NCBI GenBank assembly: GCA_017592775.1
Contig: JAGFNJ010000020.1
Location: forward strand, 1-64,000
Direction of reading: 5' to 3'
Source: Candidatus Accumulibacter conexus
Lineage (GTDB): Bacteria > Pseudomonadota > Gammaproteobacteria > Burkholderiales > Rhodocyclaceae
Length of the DNA stretch: 64,000 nucleotides
Part shown: positions 51,480 through 63,743 of the stretch, piece after piece
Position numbering within the stretch: position 1 is the stretch's first letter
How the letters are laid out: the number at the start of each line of letters is the position of its first letter
Notes under the pieces: generated by a model
What the model was told of the DNA's origin: nothing
Seen by the model: the letters and a program-made list of their open reading frames with translations, nothing else
Database searches by the model: none
Position numbers and translations under genes: made by a program

Positions 51480-53573
51480 GTGGCACGCAAAACCCCAATT
51501 GAGCGGTACCGGAACATCGGTATCAGCGCCCACATTGATGCCGGCAAGACGACGGCGACCGAGCGTATCCTCTTCTACACCGGGATCAATCACAAGATCG
51601 GTGAAGTGCACGACGGCGCTGCGACCATGGACTGGATGGCGCAGGAGCAGGAGCGCGGCATCACGATCACCTCGGCGGCGACGACGTGCTTCTGGAAAGG
51701 CATGCAGCTCGACCGCCCGGAGCATCGCATCAACATCATCGACACGCCGGGCCACGTGGACTTCACCATCGAGGTGGAACGTTCGATGCGTGTCCTCGAT
51801 GGCGCGTGCATGGTCTACTGTGCCGTCGGCGGTGTGCAGCCACAGTCGGAGACCGTCTGGCGGCAGGCAACCAAGTACAAGGTGCCGCGGTTGGCCTTCG
51901 TGAACAAGATGGATCGTCAGGGTGCCGACTTCTTCAAGGTCGTTGAGCAGATGCGCACCCGCCTGAAGGCGAACCCGATCCCGATCGTCATCCCGATCGG
52001 CAAGGAGGACTACTTCGAGGGCGTCGTCGACCTGGCGAAGATGAAGGCGATCTACTGGGACGAAGCCTCGCTGGGAATGAAGTTCGACTACCGCGAGATT
52101 CCGGCGGAACTGCAGGCCGAGGCTGAGGAGTGGCGCAGCAAGATGGTCGAGGCGGCGGCCGAATCGTCCGAAGAGTTGATGGACAGGTACCTCGAAGAAG
52201 GTGACCTGAGCGAGGCCGAGATCATCCATGGCCTGCGGCAGCGGACCATCGCCTGTGAGATCCAGCCGGCACTTTGTGGCACCGCCTTCAAGAACAAGGG
52301 CGTGCAGCGCATGCTCGACGCGGTCATCGACCTCCTGCCGTCGCCTGTCGACATTCCGCCGGTGACCGGCGAAGGCGAGAACGGCGGGCCGGAAACGCGC
52401 GAAGCGTCCGATGCAGCCAAGTTCTCTGCCCTTGCCTTCAAGCTGATGACCGACCCTTATGTCGGACAGCTCACCTTCATCCGCGTCTACTCTGGTGTGC
52501 TCAAGTCCGGCGATACCGTGTACAACCCGATCAAGGGGCGGCGCGAGCGGATCGGCCGCGTGCTGCAGATGCACGCCAACAATCGCGAGGAGCTGAAGGA
52601 GGTGCTGGCGGGTGACATCGCCGCCTGTGTCGGCCTCAAGGAGGTCACGACGGGCGAGACCCTGTGCGATCCGGCGGCGGTCATCACGCTCGAGCGCATG
52701 GTATTCCCGGAGCCGGTGATCCACGTCGCGGTCGAGCCAAAGACCAAGCCAGACCAGGAGAAGATGAGCGTCGCCCTCGGTCGGCTGGCACAGGAGGACC
52801 CGTCGTTCCGTGTACGCACCGACGAGGAGTCGGGGCAGACGATCATCTCCGGCATGGGCGAATTGCACCTGGAGATCATCGTCGATCGGCTCAAGCGTGA
52901 GTTTGGCGTCGACGCCAACGTCGGCGCGCCGCAGGTCGCCTATCGTGAGTGCATCAAGAAGGCAGTCGAGCAGGAAGGCAAATTCGTCAAGCAATCCGGC
53001 GGCCGCGGCCAGTACGGTCATGTCTGGCTGAAGATGGAGCCGAACGAGCCCGGCAAGGGATACGAGTTCGTCGATGCGATCAAGGGCGGCACCGTGCCGC
53101 GCGAGTACATTCCGGCCGTCGACAAGGGCCTGCAGGATGCGATCACGAGCGGCGTCCTGGCCGGATTCCCGGTGGTGGACGTCAAGTTCACGCTCTTCGA
53201 GGGTTCCTACCACGATGTCGACTCGAACGAGAACGCCTTCCGCATGGCTGCCTCGATCGCCTTCAAGGACGGCATGCGCCGGGCGTCACCTACCCTCCTT
53301 GAGCCGATGATGGCAGTCGAGGTCGAGACGCCGGAGGATTACATGGGCAACGTGATGGGCGACCTGTCGAGTCGCCGCGGGATGATCCAGGGCATGGAAG
53401 ATCTGCCAGGCAACGTGAAGGCGATCAAGGCCGAGGTGCCCCTGGCCGAGATGTTCGGTTATTCGACCACTCTTCGTTCGTTGAGCCAGGGTCGCGCAAC
53501 CTACTCGATGGAGTTCAAGCATTATGCCGAGGCGCCCAAGAATGTCGCCGAAGCAGTGATCAACAAGAAATGA
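51480..53573 (+). CDS. fusA: Elongation factor G
   Basis: 697 residues from a GTG at 51480 (no ATG nearby; EF-G starts [20 protein letters not shown]). The P-loop [15 protein letters not shown], switch [36 protein letters not shown] and [10 protein letters not shown] are all present, followed by domains II-V (end [16 protein letters not shown]). It catalyses translocation and, with RRF, ribosome recycling. It is followed after 21 bases by the second tuf. Confidence 0.97.
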   Translation: MARKTPIERYRNIGISAHIDAGKTTATERILFYTGINHKIGEVHDGAATMDWMAQEQERGITITSAATTCFWKGMQLDRPEHRINIIDTPGHVDFTIEVERSMRVLDGACMVYCAVGGVQPQSETVWRQATKYKVPRLAFVNKMDRQGADFFKVVEQMRTRLKANPIPIVIPIGKEDYFEGVVDLAKMKAIYWDEASLGMKFDYREIPAELQAEAEEWRSKMVEAAAESSEELMDRYLEEGDLSEAEIIHGLRQRTIACEIQPALCGTAFKNKGVQRMLDAVIDLLPSPVDIPPVTGEGENGGPETREASDAAKFSALAFKLMTDPYVGQLTFIRVYSGVLKSGDTVYNPIKGRRERIGRVLQMHANNREELKEVLAGDIAACVGLKEVTTGETLCDPAAVITLERMVFPEPVIHVAVEPKTKPDQEKMSVALGRLAQEDPSFRVRTDEESGQTIISGMGELHLEIIVDRLKREFGVDANVGAPQVAYRECIKKAVEQEGKFVKQSGGRGQYGHVWLKMEPNEPGKGYEFVDAIKGGTVPREYIPAVDKGLQDAITSGVLAGFPVVDVKFTLFEGSYHDVDSNENAFRMAASIAFKDGMRRASPTLLEPMMAVEVETPEDYMGNVMGDLSSRRGMIQGMEDLPGNVKAIKAEVPLAEMFGYSTTLRSLSQGRATYSMEFKHYAEAPKNVAEAVINKK

Positions 53574-53594
53574 CCCTGTTTTGAGGATACGGTA

Positions 53595-54785
<1,191 letters not shown>

Positions 54786-54804
54786 CAGTTCGGCGAACCC
54801 CCCC

Positions 54805-54824
54805 GGCGGCGCTTTGGCGCCGCC
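54805..54824 (+). other. Strong hairpin before rpsJ
   Basis: GGCGGCGC (54805-54812) pairs with GCGCCGCC (54817-54824) with a TTTG loop in the gap between tuf and rpsJ. There is no T-run after it. It could mark processing between the str and S10 transcripts or regulate rpsJ. Confidence 0.55.
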
Positions 54825-54846
54825 TACCGTTCTTTGGAAATCGAAA

Positions 54847-55158
54847 ATGCAAAGCCAGAAAATCCGTATTCGCCTGAAGGCCTTCGACTATCGCCTCATC
54901 GATCAGTCGGCGCAGGAGATCGTCGATACCGCCAAGCGGACCGGAGCGGTTGTGCGCGGTCCGGTGCCTCTGCCGACGCGCATCCAGCGCTATGACCTGC
55001 TGCGCTCGCCGCACGTTGACAAGACCTCGCGTGATCAGCTCGAGATTCGCACGCACCTGCGGCTGATGGATATCATCGATCCGACCGACAAGACTGTCGA
55101 TGCCTTGATGAAACTCGACCTGCCTGCTGGCGTCGATGTCGAAATCAAGTTGCAGTAA
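54847..55158 (+). CDS. rpsJ: 30S ribosomal protein S10 (NusE)
   Basis: 103 residues from the ATG at 54847. [20 protein letters not shown] and the loop [20 protein letters not shown] are standard. It is also NusE, the partner of NusB and NusG in antitermination. In frame upstream sequence is the end of tuf and is rejected. Its 3' end overlaps the -35 element of the promoter before rplC. Confidence 0.97.
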   Translation: MQSQKIRIRLKAFDYRLIDQSAQEIVDTAKRTGAVVRGPVPLPTRIQRYDLLRSPHVDKTSRDQLEIRTHLRLMDIIDPTDKTVDALMKLDLPAGVDVEIKLQ

Positions 55159-55178
55159 GGGCTTCTTGCGGCTATAAT
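55150..55178 (+). promoter_or_regulatory. Internal promoter between rpsJ and rplC
   Basis: TTGCAG (55150-55155), 17-base spacer, TATAAT (55173-55178). It overlaps the rpsJ stop codon and would yield a leader of about 85 bases before rplC. It indicates that rplC and downstream genes can be transcribed separately from rpsJ. Confidence 0.7.
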
Positions 55179-55272
55179 CGCCGCCTTTCGCCGGGCAGGC
55201 CGAAACTGCAGGACTGCCCGTTTCTTTCGTGGTGCTCGCCGGCCAATCGTAGCCGGTCAGAGGAGAATAAGC

Positions 55273-55917
55273 ATGAGTCTAGGCCTTGTAGGGCGCAAGG
55301 TCGGCATGACGCGCATCTTTACCGACGATGGAGTCAGCGTCCCGGTAACCGTGCTCGATGTGTCGAACAATCGCGTTGCCCAGATCAAAACGCCGGAAAC
55401 CGATGGCTACACTGCCATCCAGGTGGCTTTCGGCAAGCGTCGTCCCTCGCGCGTGAACAAGCCGTTGGCCGGGCACCTTGCCAAGGCTGGCGTCGAGGCG
55501 GGGCACGTTCTCAAGGAATTCCCGGTCACTGCCGATGATCTCGCTGCGCTCAAGGCCGGCGATCAGATCAGCGTGACGATTTTCGCCGTCGGCCAGAAGG
55601 TCGACGTGACGGGGCAGACGATCGGCAAGGGATTTTCCGGCGCGATCAAACGCCACAACTTCAGGTCCCAGGGCGCAGCACACGGCAACTCAGTGTCGCA
55701 CAAGGCGCCGGGATCGACCGGCATGGCCCAGGATCCGGGGCGCGTCTTTCCCGGCAAGAAGATGGCGGGCCACTTTGGCGACGTCCAGCGCACACAGCAG
55801 AACCTGGAAGTCGTCCGCGTCGACGTCGAACGGCAACTGCTCCTGCTCAAGGGCGCGGTACCGGGCGCCAAGGGGGCAGACGTGATCGTGCGGCCTGCAG
55901 TCAAGGCGGGGGCATAA
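55273..55917 (+). CDS. rplC: 50S ribosomal protein L3
   Basis: 214 residues ([20 protein letters not shown] at the start; the conserved tip loop [20 protein letters not shown] then [13 protein letters not shown]). The Gln in the loop is the methylation site in relatives. AGAGGAG upstream of the ATG. rplD follows with no gap. Confidence 0.97.
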   Translation: MSLGLVGRKVGMTRIFTDDGVSVPVTVLDVSNNRVAQIKTPETDGYTAIQVAFGKRRPSRVNKPLAGHLAKAGVEAGHVLKEFPVTADDLAALKAGDQISVTIFAVGQKVDVTGQTIGKGFSGAIKRHNFRSQGAAHGNSVSHKAPGSTGMAQDPGRVFPGKKMAGHFGDVQRTQQNLEVVRVDVERQLLLLKGAVPGAKGADVIVRPAVKAGA

Positions 55918-56538
55918 ATGGAACTCAAGTTGATTGACGAGCAGGGCCAGGAGGCAAGCCGCCTCGAGGCGTCGGATACACTCTTTGGTCGCGAGTACAA
56001 CGAGGCGCTGGTGCACCAGGTTCTGGTCGCGTACCAGGCGAACGCCCGTGGCGGCAATCGCGCACAGCGCGATCGCCACGACGTCGCGCACACCACCAAG
56101 AAGCCGTGGCGGCAGAAGGGCACCGGCAGGGCACGGGCCGGCATGTCGTCGTCGCCGATCTGGCGCGGTGGTGGTCGGGCATTTCCGAACCTGGCTGACG
56201 AGAACTTCAGCCACAAGCTCAACCGCAAGATGTATCGCGCCGGGATGGCATCGATCCTGTCGCAGTTGGCGCGCGACGATCGCCTCGCGGTCGTCGACAG
56301 CCTGACGGTCGAAGCCCCGAAGACCAAGCTGTTTGCCGCGAAGATCAAGGGCATGGGCTACGAGTCGGTGCTGGTGATCACCGATGCGCTCGACGAGAAC
56401 GTCTTCTTGGCGGCGCGCAATCTGCCCAATGTTCTCGTCCTCGAAGTGCATCAGGCGGATCCGGTTTCGCTGGTCCGCTTTGGCAAGGTGCTGATGACGC
56501 GGGCTGCGGTCGCCAAGTTTGAGGAGATCCTGGGATGA
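55918..56538 (+). CDS. rplD: 50S ribosomal protein L4
   Basis: 206 residues, ATG immediately after the rplC stop. The exit-tunnel loop [20 protein letters not shown] and the site [20 protein letters not shown] are conserved. In E. coli it represses the S10 operon at transcription and translation. Overlaps rplW by 4 bases (ATGA). Confidence 0.97.
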   Translation: MELKLIDEQGQEASRLEASDTLFGREYNEALVHQVLVAYQANARGGNRAQRDRHDVAHTTKKPWRQKGTGRARAGMSSSPIWRGGGRAFPNLADENFSHKLNRKMYRAGMASILSQLARDDRLAVVDSLTVEAPKTKLFAAKIKGMGYESVLVITDALDENVFLAARNLPNVLVLEVHQADPVSLVRFGKVLMTRAAVAKFEEILG

Positions 56539-56837
56539 ATGAAGAACGTCTGTTGCAGGTGTTGATGGCGCCGCAGATCTCCGAGAAGGCCACCTTCATC
56601 GCCGACAAGCATGAACAGGTCATCTTTCGTGTTGCACCCGATGCGACCAAAGCCGAAGTGAAGGGTGCCGTCGAACTGCTCTTCAAGGTTTCCGTCGAGT
56701 CGGTGCAGATGGCCAACGTCAAGGGCAAGAAGAAGCGCTTCGGCCGCGTCGCCGGTCGCCGCAGTGGCTGGAAGAAGGCTTTCGTCTGCCTCAAGCCCGG
56801 GCAGGAAATCAACTTCGTCGATGGAGGAGGCTTCTGA
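56535..56837 (+). CDS. rplW: 50S ribosomal protein L23
   Basis: 100 residues ([20 protein letters not shown] at the start; [20 protein letters not shown] near the end). It sits at the exit tunnel and docks trigger factor and SRP. Its stop shares one base with the rplB start. Confidence 0.96.
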   Translation: MNEERLLQVLMAPQISEKATFIADKHEQVIFRVAPDATKAEVKGAVELLFKVSVESVQMANVKGKKKRFGRVAGRRSGWKKAFVCLKPGQEINFVDGGGF

Positions 56838-57664
56838 TGGCTCTCGTCAAAGTCAAACCGACTTCGCCGGGCCGGCGCGCCGTTATCCGCGTTGTCAACC
56901 CGAACTTGCACAAGGGCGCACCCGTCGCCGGACTCCTCGAACCGCAGTCGAAGCGGGCCGGTCGCAACAACAACGGTCACATCACGACGCGGCATCAGGG
57001 TGGCGGCCACAAGCAGCACTATCGCCTGGTGGATTTCAAGCGCACCAAGGATGGCGTGCCGGCGAAAGTGGAGCGGCTCGAATACGATCCCAATCGCACG
57101 GCCAACATCGCCCTCCTCTGCTATGCCGATGGCGAGCGCCGCTACATCATCGCACCCAAGGGGCTGACGGTTGGGCAGCAGGTGTCCAGTGGGTCCGAAG
57201 CACCGATCAAGGTCGGCAACGCGCTGCCCATTCGCAACATCCCCGTCGGCACAACGATCCACTGCGTCGAGATGGTTCCCGGCAAGGGCGCGCAGCTTGC
57301 GCGCTCAGCGGGAACCTCGGTGCAGTTGCTGGCACGCGAGGGAGTGCACGCCCAGTTGCGCCTGCGTTCGGGGGAGATTCGCCGCGTCCATGTCGAGTGT
57401 CGGGCGACGATTGGCGAAGTGGGCAATGAAGAGCATAGCCTACGCTCCATTGGCAAGGCAGGTGCCACCCGTTGGCGCGGCGTGCGGCCGACGGTTCGCG
57501 GCGTCGCCATGAACCCGATTGATCACCCGCACGGTGGTGGCGAAGGGAAGACGGCAGCGGGTATGCATCCGGTCAGCCCGTGGGGCACCAAGACCAAGGG
57601 TTATCGCACGCGTCGCAACAAGCGTACGACTTCGATGATCGTGCAGCGCCGGCAAAAACGCTAA
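56837..57664 (+). CDS. rplB: 50S ribosomal protein L2
   Basis: 275 residues. The conserved core includes [20 protein letters not shown], and the peptidyl-transferase histidine lies in [20 protein letters not shown]. Required for tRNA binding and peptide-bond formation. TGATG overlap with rplW shows translational coupling. Confidence 0.97.
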   Translation: MALVKVKPTSPGRRAVIRVVNPNLHKGAPVAGLLEPQSKRAGRNNNGHITTRHQGGGHKQHYRLVDFKRTKDGVPAKVERLEYDPNRTANIALLCYADGERRYIIAPKGLTVGQQVSSGSEAPIKVGNALPIRNIPVGTTIHCVEMVPGKGAQLARSAGTSVQLLAREGVHAQLRLRSGEIRRVHVECRATIGEVGNEEHSLRSIGKAGATRWRGVRPTVRGVAMNPIDHPHGGGEGKTAAGMHPVSPWGTKTKGYRTRRNKRTTSMIVQRRQKR

Positions 57665-57677
57665 GGGATAGAGAACC

Positions 57678-57953
57678 ATGGGACGTTCCGTTAAAAAGGG
57701 CCCGTTTGCTGATGCCCATCTGATCAACAAAGTGAGCGCAGTCCGTGCGACCGGTGACAAACGCCCGATCAAGACTTGGTCGCGCCGGTCGACGGTCCTG
57801 CCGGACTTTGTTGGCCTGACGATCGCCGTTCATAACGGCAAGCAGCACATTCCGGTGTACGTCACCGAGAACATGGTCGGGCACAAGTTGGGCGAGTTTT
57901 CGCTGACTCGTACCTTCAAGGGCCATACATCTGGCAAGAAGGCCAAGAAGTAG
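57678..57953 (+). CDS. rpsS: 30S ribosomal protein S19
   Basis: 91 residues starting [20 protein letters not shown], with the conserved [20 protein letters not shown]. Binds the 30S head with S13 and contacts A-site tRNA. Normal length; 10 bases before rplV. Confidence 0.97.
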   Translation: MGRSVKKGPFADAHLINKVSAVRATGDKRPIKTWSRRSTVLPDFVGLTIAVHNGKQHIPVYVTENMVGHKLGEFSLTRTFKGHTSGKKAKK

Positions 57954-57963
57954 AGGAATGAAT

Positions 57964-58293
57964 ATGGAAACTCGTGCTGTTTTGCGCGGCGTGCGGCTGT
58001 CGAGTCAGAAGGGCCGGCTGGTGGCAGACCAGATTCGTGGCCTGCCGGTAGACAAGGCGCTCAACATCCTTGCTTTCAGCCCCAAGAAAGGTGCAGGCAT
58101 CATCAAGAAGGTGCTCGAGTCGGCGATCGCCAATGCTGAGCACAACGATGGGGCCGACATCGACGAATTGAAGGTGAAGACCATCTGCGTCGAAAAGGGC
58201 ATGGTGCTCAAGCGCTTCACTGCGCGGGCGAAGGGGCGCGGCAACCGGATCGTCAAGCCGACGTGTCATGTCTTCCTGACTGTCGGCAACTGA
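57964..58293 (+). CDS. rplV: 50S ribosomal protein L22
   Basis: 109 residues from the ATG at 57964; AGAGGA lies 6 bases upstream, while the in-frame ATG at 57958 is too close to it. Starts [20 protein letters not shown]. The beta-hairpin that lines the exit tunnel ([20 protein letters not shown]) is intact, so no macrolide-type deletion is seen. Confidence 0.95.
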   Translation: METRAVLRGVRLSSQKGRLVADQIRGLPVDKALNILAFSPKKGAGIIKKVLESAIANAEHNDGADIDELKVKTICVEKGMVLKRFTARAKGRGNRIVKPTCHVFLTVGN

Positions 58294-58302
58294 GGAACAA
58301 GA

Positions 58303-59139
58303 ATGGGACAAAAGATTCATCCGACTGGCTTTCGTCTGGCAGTGACCCGCGATTGGTCGTCACGCTGGTACGCCAACAGCAAGCAGTACGCCGGCATGCT
58401 CAACGAGGATCTGCGTGTTCGCGAATACCTGAAGAAGAAGCTGAAGCATGCCTCGGTTGGCCGCATCCTCATCGAGCGTCCGGCGAAGAATGCGCGCGTG
58501 ACCGTCTTCTCGGCGCGACCTGGTGTCGTGATCGGCAAGAAGGGCGAGGAGATCGACAACCTGCGCGCCGCGCTGCAGAAGATCATGGGCGTTCCTGTGC
58601 ACGTCGGCATCGAGGAAATCCGCAAGCCGGAACTGGATGCGCAACTGATCGCCGATTCGATCACGCAGCAGCTCGAGAAGCGGATCATGTTCCGCCGGGC
58701 GATGAAACGGGCGATGCAGAATGCGATGCGTCTCGGTGCCCAGGGGATCAAGATCATGAGTTCCGGCCGCCTGAACGGGGCGGAGATCGCCCGTCGCGAG
58801 TGGTACCGTGAAGGCCGTGTGCCGCTGCACACCCTGCGCGCCGACATCGACTACGCAACCTCGGAAGCCCTGACGACCTACGGCCTCATCGGCGTCAAGG
58901 TGTGGGTATACAAGGGCGAGATTCTGGCGCGCAACGAGCAGGCGGCGCTCGCGGACAGCGCCCTCGAAGACCAGCGGCGGCCCCGGCGTGGTGGTGCGCG
59001 GCCGGCCGACAGCGCCGACAGACCACGGCTAGCGAAGGGGCCGGACGAGGTTGCGAGGGTAGAAGGCGCACCCGGGGAAGTCAGGGCGCCCGTGAAACGA
59101 GTGAGAAAGGCAGGAACAACAGATGCTGCAGCCAGCTAG
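58303..59139 (+). CDS. rpsC: 30S ribosomal protein S3
   Basis: 278 residues, longer than the E. coli protein (233) because of a basic/Glu-Ala tail from about residue 212 ([20 protein letters not shown] onward), a known betaproteobacterial trait. The KH domain ([20 protein letters not shown]) and the C-terminal [10 protein letters not shown] are conserved. Its 3' end overlaps rplP by 17 bases. Confidence 0.96.
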   Translation: MGQKIHPTGFRLAVTRDWSSRWYANSKQYAGMLNEDLRVREYLKKKLKHASVGRILIERPAKNARVTVFSARPGVVIGKKGEEIDNLRAALQKIMGVPVHVGIEEIRKPELDAQLIADSITQQLEKRIMFRRAMKRAMQNAMRLGAQGIKIMSSGRLNGAEIARREWYREGRVPLHTLRADIDYATSEALTTYGLIGVKVWVYKGEILARNEQAALADSALEDQRRPRRGGARPADSADRPRLAKGPDEVARVEGAPGEVRAPVKRVRKAGTTDAAAS

Positions 59140-59536
59140 AAGGAAGTACCGCAAGGAGCAGAAGGGCCGCAATACCGGCCTTGCCTTACGCGGCGCCAAG
59201 GTGAGCTTTGGCGAGTTTGGGCTGAAGTCGATAGGCCGTGGGCGGCTGACTGCCCGGCAGATTGAAGCCGCGCGGCGGGCCATGACCCGCCACATCAAGC
59301 GGGGCGGCCGCATCTGGATTCGCATCTTCCCCGACAAGCCGATTTCGAAGAAGCCGGCAGAGGTTCGCATGGGAAGCGGCAAGGGGAATCCGGAGTACTA
59401 CGTCGCCGAGATCAAGCCGGGCAAGGTTCTCTACGAGATGGATGGCGTCAGTGAAAGCCTGGCGCGCGAGGCCTTCGCCCTCGCCGCAGCGAAACTGCCG
59501 ATCCCGACGGTGTTTGTAACGCGCATGGTGGGGTGA
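59123..59536 (+). CDS. rplP: 50S ribosomal protein L16
   Basis: 137 residues ([20 protein letters not shown] at the start). The segment [20 protein letters not shown] then [11 protein letters not shown] lies near the A site. Starts within the rpsC coding region, giving translational coupling. Confidence 0.97.
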   Translation: MLQPARRKYRKEQKGRNTGLALRGAKVSFGEFGLKSIGRGRLTARQIEAARRAMTRHIKRGGRIWIRIFPDKPISKKPAEVRMGSGKGNPEYYVAEIKPGKVLYEMDGVSESLAREAFALAAAKLPIPTVFVTRMVG

Positions 59537-59538
59537 TC

Positions 59539-59730
59539 ATGAAAGTCAGTGAACTCAGAGCAAAAACGGTCGATGAGCTGAACCAGGAACTGCTTGCCCT
59601 GCTGAAAGCGCAGTTCGGATTGCGAATGCAGCTTGCTACCCAGCAGCTGACGAACAACAGCCAGATCGGCAAGGTGCGCCGTCAGATCGCGCGCGTGCGG
59701 ACGCTTCTTCGTGAAAAGGCAGTTCAATGA
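59539..59730 (+). CDS. rpmC: 50S ribosomal protein L29
   Basis: 63 residues from the ATG at 59539, two bases after the rplP stop; a GTG at 59533 is upstream but unconserved. Two-helix protein ([40 protein letters not shown]). Located at the exit tunnel. Overlaps rpsQ by 4 bases. Confidence 0.95.
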   Translation: MKVSELRAKTVDELNQELLALLKAQFGLRMQLATQQLTNNSQIGKVRRQIARVRTLLREKAVQ

Positions 59731-59993
59731 GCGAGATCAACAGCAGCAAGCGTACCTTGGTCGGGCGCGTCGTCAGTGACAAGATGGAAAAGACGGTGAC
59801 GGTCCTCGTCGAACGTCGCGTCAAGCACGCCATGTACAACAAGATCATCGTCCGTTCCAGCAGGTACCATGCCCAGAACGACAACAACGAGGCGAAACTC
59901 GGCGACATGGTCGAGATCCAGGAATCGCGGCCGTTGTCCAAGACCAAGTCGTGGATTGTCAGCCGGCTGCTCGAACGGGCCGTGGCGATATAG
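59727..59993 (+). CDS. rpsQ: 30S ribosomal protein S17
   Basis: 88 residues ([20 protein letters not shown]; later [20 protein letters not shown]). Primary 16S rRNA binder. Last gene of the S10 operon; the spc-operon promoter follows immediately. Confidence 0.97.
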   Translation: MSEINSSKRTLVGRVVSDKMEKTVTVLVERRVKHAMYNKIIVRSSRYHAQNDNNEAKLGDMVEIQESRPLSKTKSWIVSRLLERAVAI

Positions 59994-59996
59994 TTC

Positions 59997-60024
59997 TTGC
60001 GTTTGTTTTCGCACCGGCTATAAT
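59997..60024 (+). promoter_or_regulatory. spc operon promoter before rplN
   Basis: TTGCGT (59997-60002), 16-base spacer, perfect TATAAT (60019-60024). It begins 4 bases after the rpsQ stop and leaves a leader of about 90 bases before rplN. This is the expected boundary between the S10 and spc operons. Confidence 0.72.
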
Positions 60025-60123
60025 GCCGAGTTTTCCCGCGCCCGACAGCAGCATCCGGTCGAGCGTTTCTCCCCTAGCGGGTTCCAAGACTGACCGCCGT
60101 TGCGGGCCAAGTTGGAGTGACAG

Positions 60124-60492
60124 ATGATTCAAGTACAGACTACTCTCGACGTCGCCGACAACACTGGCGCGCGCTCGGTGATGTGCATCAAGGTGCTTGG
60201 CGGCTCGAAGCGTCGCTACGCAGGCGTTGGTGACATCATCAAGGTGGCGATCAAGGATGCGGCTCCACGCGGGCGCGTCAAGAAGGGCGATGTCTACAGC
60301 GCAGTCGTCGTGCGCACGGCAAAGGGTGTCCGCCGGGTGGACGGTTCGCTCATCAAGTTCGACCACAACGCGGCAGTGCTGCTCAACAACAAGATGGAGC
60401 CGATCGGTACGCGCATCTTCGGCCCGGTCACACGCGAGCTGCGTGGCGACCGCTTCATGAAGATCGTCTCGCTGGCGCCGGAAGTGCTGTAA
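60124..60492 (+). CDS. rplN: 50S ribosomal protein L14
   Basis: 122 residues ([20 protein letters not shown]). Forms an intersubunit bridge and is the target of RsfS silencing factor. First gene of the spc operon, with GGAGTGACAG upstream of the ATG. Confidence 0.97.
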   Translation: MIQVQTTLDVADNTGARSVMCIKVLGGSKRRYAGVGDIIKVAIKDAAPRGRVKKGDVYSAVVVRTAKGVRRVDGSLIKFDHNAAVLLNNKMEPIGTRIFGPVTRELRGDRFMKIVSLAPEVL

Positions 60493-60500
60493 GGAAGGTC

Positions 60501-60818
60501 ATGGAAAAGATTCGTAAAGGCGACGACGTGGTCGTCCTCGCCGGCAAGGACAAAGGCAAGCGAGGCACCGTCCTGGGCCGTTCGGGCGCCGAGCATGTTC
60601 TCGTCGAGGGGGTGAACCGCGTGAAGAAACACGTCAAGCCCAATCCGGTCAAGGGCGTCGTCGGCGGCATCATCGAAAAGGAAATGCCGCTGCATGTCTC
60701 GAATGTGGCGCTTTACAACCCGGCGACCAAGAAAGCCGACCGGGTCGGCTTCAGGAAGCTTGAGGACGGCACGAAGGTACGTTTCTTCAAGTCGAACGGC
60801 GAAGTCTTGGGGGCATAA
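60501..60818 (+). CDS. rplX: 50S ribosomal protein L24
   Basis: 105 residues with a KOW motif near the start ([20 protein letters not shown]). Early assembly protein of the 50S subunit. Eight bases after rplN. Confidence 0.97.
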   Translation: MEKIRKGDDVVVLAGKDKGKRGTVLGRSGAEHVLVEGVNRVKKHVKPNPVKGVVGGIIEKEMPLHVSNVALYNPATKKADRVGFRKLEDGTKVRFFKSNGEVLGA

Positions 60819-60827
60819 GGATCAGTC

Positions 60828-61367
60828 ATGGCGCGTTTGCTGCAGTACTACAAGGATACGGTGGTTCCTGAGCTGACCCAGAAATTCGGCTACAAGTCGA
60901 AGATGGAAGTGCCGCGGATCACCAAGGTGACGCTCAACATGGGTGTCGGTGAGGCGGTTGCGGACAAGAAGGTGCTCGAGAACGCGATGGGCGACATGGT
61001 CAAGATCGCTGGCCAGAAGCCGGTGATGACCAAGGCGCGCAAGTCGATCGCCGGTTTCAAGATTCGTACCGGCTATGCGATCGGCTGCATGGTCACCTTG
61101 CGCGGCCCGCGCATGTTCGAGTTCATCGATCGTCTGGTGAGCGTCGCCCTGCCGCGTGTCCGTGACTTCCGCGGCATCTCCGGCAAGGGATTCGACGGCC
61201 GTGGCAACTACAGCATGGGTCTCAAGGAGCAGATCATCTTCCCGGAAATCGAGTACGACCGGATCGACGCGCTGCGCGGCATGAACATCAGTGTCACCAC
61301 TACTGCCAAGACCGATGAAGAGGCGCGTGCCCTGCTTGGCGCGTTTAAATTTCCTTTCAGGAACTGA
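60828..61367 (+). CDS. rplE: 50S ribosomal protein L5
   Basis: 179 residues ([40 protein letters not shown]). Binds 5S rRNA and P-site tRNA. Normal length; 9 bases after rplX. Confidence 0.97.
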   Translation: MARLLQYYKDTVVPELTQKFGYKSKMEVPRITKVTLNMGVGEAVADKKVLENAMGDMVKIAGQKPVMTKARKSIAGFKIRTGYAIGCMVTLRGPRMFEFIDRLVSVALPRVRDFRGISGKGFDGRGNYSMGLKEQIIFPEIEYDRIDALRGMNISVTTTAKTDEEARALLGAFKFPFRN

Positions 61368-61373
61368 GACGAA

Positions 61374-61679
61374 ATGGCGAAAATCGCTGTGATCAACCGC
61401 GGTGAGAAGCGGCGCAAGGTTGTCAAGAAGTATGCCGGGAAGCGTGCCGAGCTGTTGGCTGTGATCGCTGATCAGAGCCTGCCCATCGAAGACCGCTTCG
61501 AGGCCCGTCTCAAGATGCAGGCGTTGCCGCGCAACGCCAGCCCTGTCAGGCTGCGCAACCGCTGCGAGCTGACCGGTCGCCCGCGCGGTGTCTTCCGCAA
61601 GTTCGGCCTCGCTCGCGGCAAGCTGCGCGAGTTCTTCATGCAGGGCGAAGTACCAGGCATGGTCAAGGCTAGCTGGTAG
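61374..61679 (+). CDS. rpsN: 30S ribosomal protein S14 (zinc-free form)
   Basis: 101 residues, the long zinc-independent form: there is no CxxC pair, only one Cys in [20 protein letters not shown]. Assembles late in the 30S head. Six bases after rplE. Confidence 0.97.
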   Translation: MAKIAVINRGEKRRKVVKKYAGKRAELLAVIADQSLPIEDRFEARLKMQALPRNASPVRLRNRCELTGRPRGVFRKFGLARGKLREFFMQGEVPGMVKASW

Positions 61680-61693
61680 CAGGAGAGAACAGA

Positions 61694-62089
61694 ATGAGTA
61701 TGAGCGATCCGATCAGCGACATGCTGACCCGCATCCGGAATGCCCAGATGGCGAGCAAGGCGTCCGTCGCCATGCCGTCGTCAAAGGTGAAAATCGCCAT
61801 CGCCCAGGTCTTGAAGGACGAAGGCTACGTCGAAGACTTCTCGGTCGATCCCAATGCCGGCAAGCCGGTGCTCCAGATCGGCCTCAAGTACTATGCCGGC
61901 CGGCCGGTGATCGAGCGTATCGACCGTGTCTCGCGCCCTGGGCTTCGCATCTACCGGGGAGCGGGTGATATTCCACAGGTGATGAACGGTCTTGGAGTGG
62001 CCATCGTGTCGACTCCCAAGGGCGTGATGACCGACCGCAAGGCCCGCGCCAGCCATGTTGGCGGCGAGGTTCTGTGCTTTGTCGCGTAA
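61694..62089 (+). CDS. rpsH: 30S ribosomal protein S8
   Basis: 131 residues ([20 protein letters not shown]). In E. coli it represses the spc operon by binding mRNA near rplE; no matching fold was sought base by base here. AGGAG upstream of the ATG at 61694; a second ATG at 61700 is possible. Confidence 0.97.
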   Translation: MSMSDPISDMLTRIRNAQMASKASVAMPSSKVKIAIAQVLKDEGYVEDFSVDPNAGKPVLQIGLKYYAGRPVIERIDRVSRPGLRIYRGAGDIPQVMNGLGVAIVSTPKGVMTDRKARASHVGGEVLCFVA

Positions 62090-62098
62090 GGTGTAGCC

Positions 62099-62635
62099 AT
62101 GTCCCGAGTTGCAAAGAAGCCAATCATCCTGCCGCCGGGAGTTTCCGTTGCCTTCACCGGTGAGCGGATCTCAGTCAAGGGGCCGCTCGGCTCACTCGAC
62201 TTCGCAGCCAACCCGGCGGTGACGGTCGAGGAGGAAGGCGGCAGCCTCCACTGCAAGCCGGTTGCCGGCGTGCCGCAGGCCGATGCGTTGTCGGGTACCG
62301 TGCGTGCCGTTGTCGCCAACATGGTCACCGGTGTCAGTTCGGGTTTCGAGCGCAAGCTCAATCTCGTCGGCGTCGGATATCGCGCGCAGGCGCAGGGCGA
62401 CATGCTCAACCTCACGCTGGGGTTCTCGCATCCGATAGCCTACAAGTTGCCTGCTGGAATCACGGCGGTGACGCCAACGCAGACAGAGATCGTGATCAAG
62501 GGCGTGGACCGCCAACTCGTCGGCCAGGTCGCGGCGGAAGTGCGCAATTATCGCAAGCCGGAACCCTACAAGGGCAAGGGCGTGCGCTATGCGGACGAAG
62601 TCGTCGTGATCAAGGAAACGAAGAAGAAGAAATAA
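62099..62635 (+). CDS. rplF: 50S ribosomal protein L6
   Basis: 178 residues with the duplicated L6 fold ([40 protein letters not shown] near the end). Located near the sarcin-ricin loop, where it helps position translation factors. Confidence 0.97.
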   Translation: MSRVAKKPIILPPGVSVAFTGERISVKGPLGSLDFAANPAVTVEEEGGSLHCKPVAGVPQADALSGTVRAVVANMVTGVSSGFERKLNLVGVGYRAQAQGDMLNLTLGFSHPIAYKLPAGITAVTPTQTEIVIKGVDRQLVGQVAAEVRNYRKPEPYKGKGVRYADEVVVIKETKKKK

Positions 62636-62645
62636 GGGTGCTCAG

Positions 62646-63002
62646 ATGATTGACAAGAAACAGGCGCGTTTGCGCAGGGCCCGCAAAACCCGGGCCAAGA
62701 TCGCCGAACTGAAGACCGTGCGCTTGTCGGTGCACCGTACCAATTGCCACATTTATGCGCAGGTGATCACGCCCTGCGGCTCGCGGGTCTTGGCCGCTGC
62801 CTCGTCGCTCGAACCGGGTGTGCGCAGCATGCTGCCCAATGGGGGCGACATCAACGCAGCGAAGACGATTGGCCTGCTGATCGCCGAACGTGCCAGAAAA
62901 GCCGGAATCGAGAGCGTCTCCTTCGACCGCGCCGGCTTTCGCTACCACGGACGGATCAAGGCGCTGGCGGAAGCGGCGCGTGAAGGCGGTCTCAAGTTCT
63001 GA
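62646..63002 (+). CDS. rplR: 50S ribosomal protein L18
   Basis: 118 residues (basic N-terminus [20 protein letters not shown], then [20 protein letters not shown] and [12 protein letters not shown]). Binds 5S rRNA with L5. Ten bases after rplF. Confidence 0.97.
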   Translation: MIDKKQARLRRARKTRAKIAELKTVRLSVHRTNCHIYAQVITPCGSRVLAAASSLEPGVRSMLPNGGDINAAKTIGLLIAERARKAGIESVSFDRAGFRYHGRIKALAEAAREGGLKF

Positions 63003-63031
63003 TCGCAGAGTGCAAGGAATTGGAGTAATCA

Positions 63032-63556
63032 ATGGCTAAACCGCAAAGCAGGAAACCACAGCAAGCCGAGAAGCCCGATGACGGCATGCGGGAGAAGATG
63101 ATCTCGATCAACCGCGTGACCAAGGTCGTCAAGGGCGGTCGGATCCTCGGTTTCGCCGCGCTGACCGTTGTCGGTGACGGTGACGGGCGTGTCGGGATGG
63201 GCAAGGGCAAGTCGCGCGAGGTGCCGGTGGCGGTGCAGAAGGCGATGGAGGAAGCGCGCCGCAACCTGATCCGGGTCAGCCTCAAGAACGGCACGCTGCA
63301 GCACACCGTGGTCGGCCATCACGGCGCGTCGCGAGTGATGATGCAGCCGGCTCCGGAAGGAACCGGGATCATCGCCGGCGGTGCCATGCGGGCGGTTTTC
63401 GACGTCATCGGCATGACCAACGTGGTCGCCAAGGCGCACGGTTCGACCAATCCCTACAACATCGTCCGTGCCACGATCAACGGCCTGCGTGCAATGACCA
63501 CGCCGGCCGAGGTTGCCGCCAAGCGTGGCAAGTCCGTTGCCGAGATCCTGGGGTAA
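63032..63556 (+). CDS. rpsE: 30S ribosomal protein S5
   Basis: 174 residues. The double-stranded-RNA-binding domain begins [20 protein letters not shown], and [20 protein letters not shown] is the decoding-fidelity loop, unmodified. The N-terminus has a short charged extension ([16 protein letters not shown]) compared with E. coli. Confidence 0.97.
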   Translation: MAKPQSRKPQQAEKPDDGMREKMISINRVTKVVKGGRILGFAALTVVGDGDGRVGMGKGKSREVPVAVQKAMEEARRNLIRVSLKNGTLQHTVVGHHGASRVMMQPAPEGTGIIAGGAMRAVFDVIGMTNVVAKAHGSTNPYNIVRATINGLRAMTTPAEVAAKRGKSVAEILG

Positions 63557-63559
63557 GAG

Positions 63560-63742
63560 ATGGCTGAGAAGACAGTGAAGGTGACCCTCGTCAGAAGCCT
63601 GATCGGCACCAAGGAGTCGCATCGAGCGACCGTTCGGGGCCTCGGGCTGCGTCGCCTCAACAGCAGTTCGCTGCTGGAGGACACGCCGGCGGTACGCGGA
63701 ATGATCAACAAGGTCTCCTATCTTGTGAAATGTGAGCGCTGA
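63560..63742 (+). CDS. rpmD: 50S ribosomal protein L30
   Basis: 60 residues ([20 protein letters not shown] then [20 protein letters not shown]). Non-universal but typical of proteobacterial spc operons. Three bases after rpsE and one before rplO. Confidence 0.97.
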   Translation: MAEKTVKVTLVRSLIGTKESHRATVRGLGLRRLNSSSLLEDTPAVRGMINKVSYLVKCER

Positions 63743-63743
63743 G

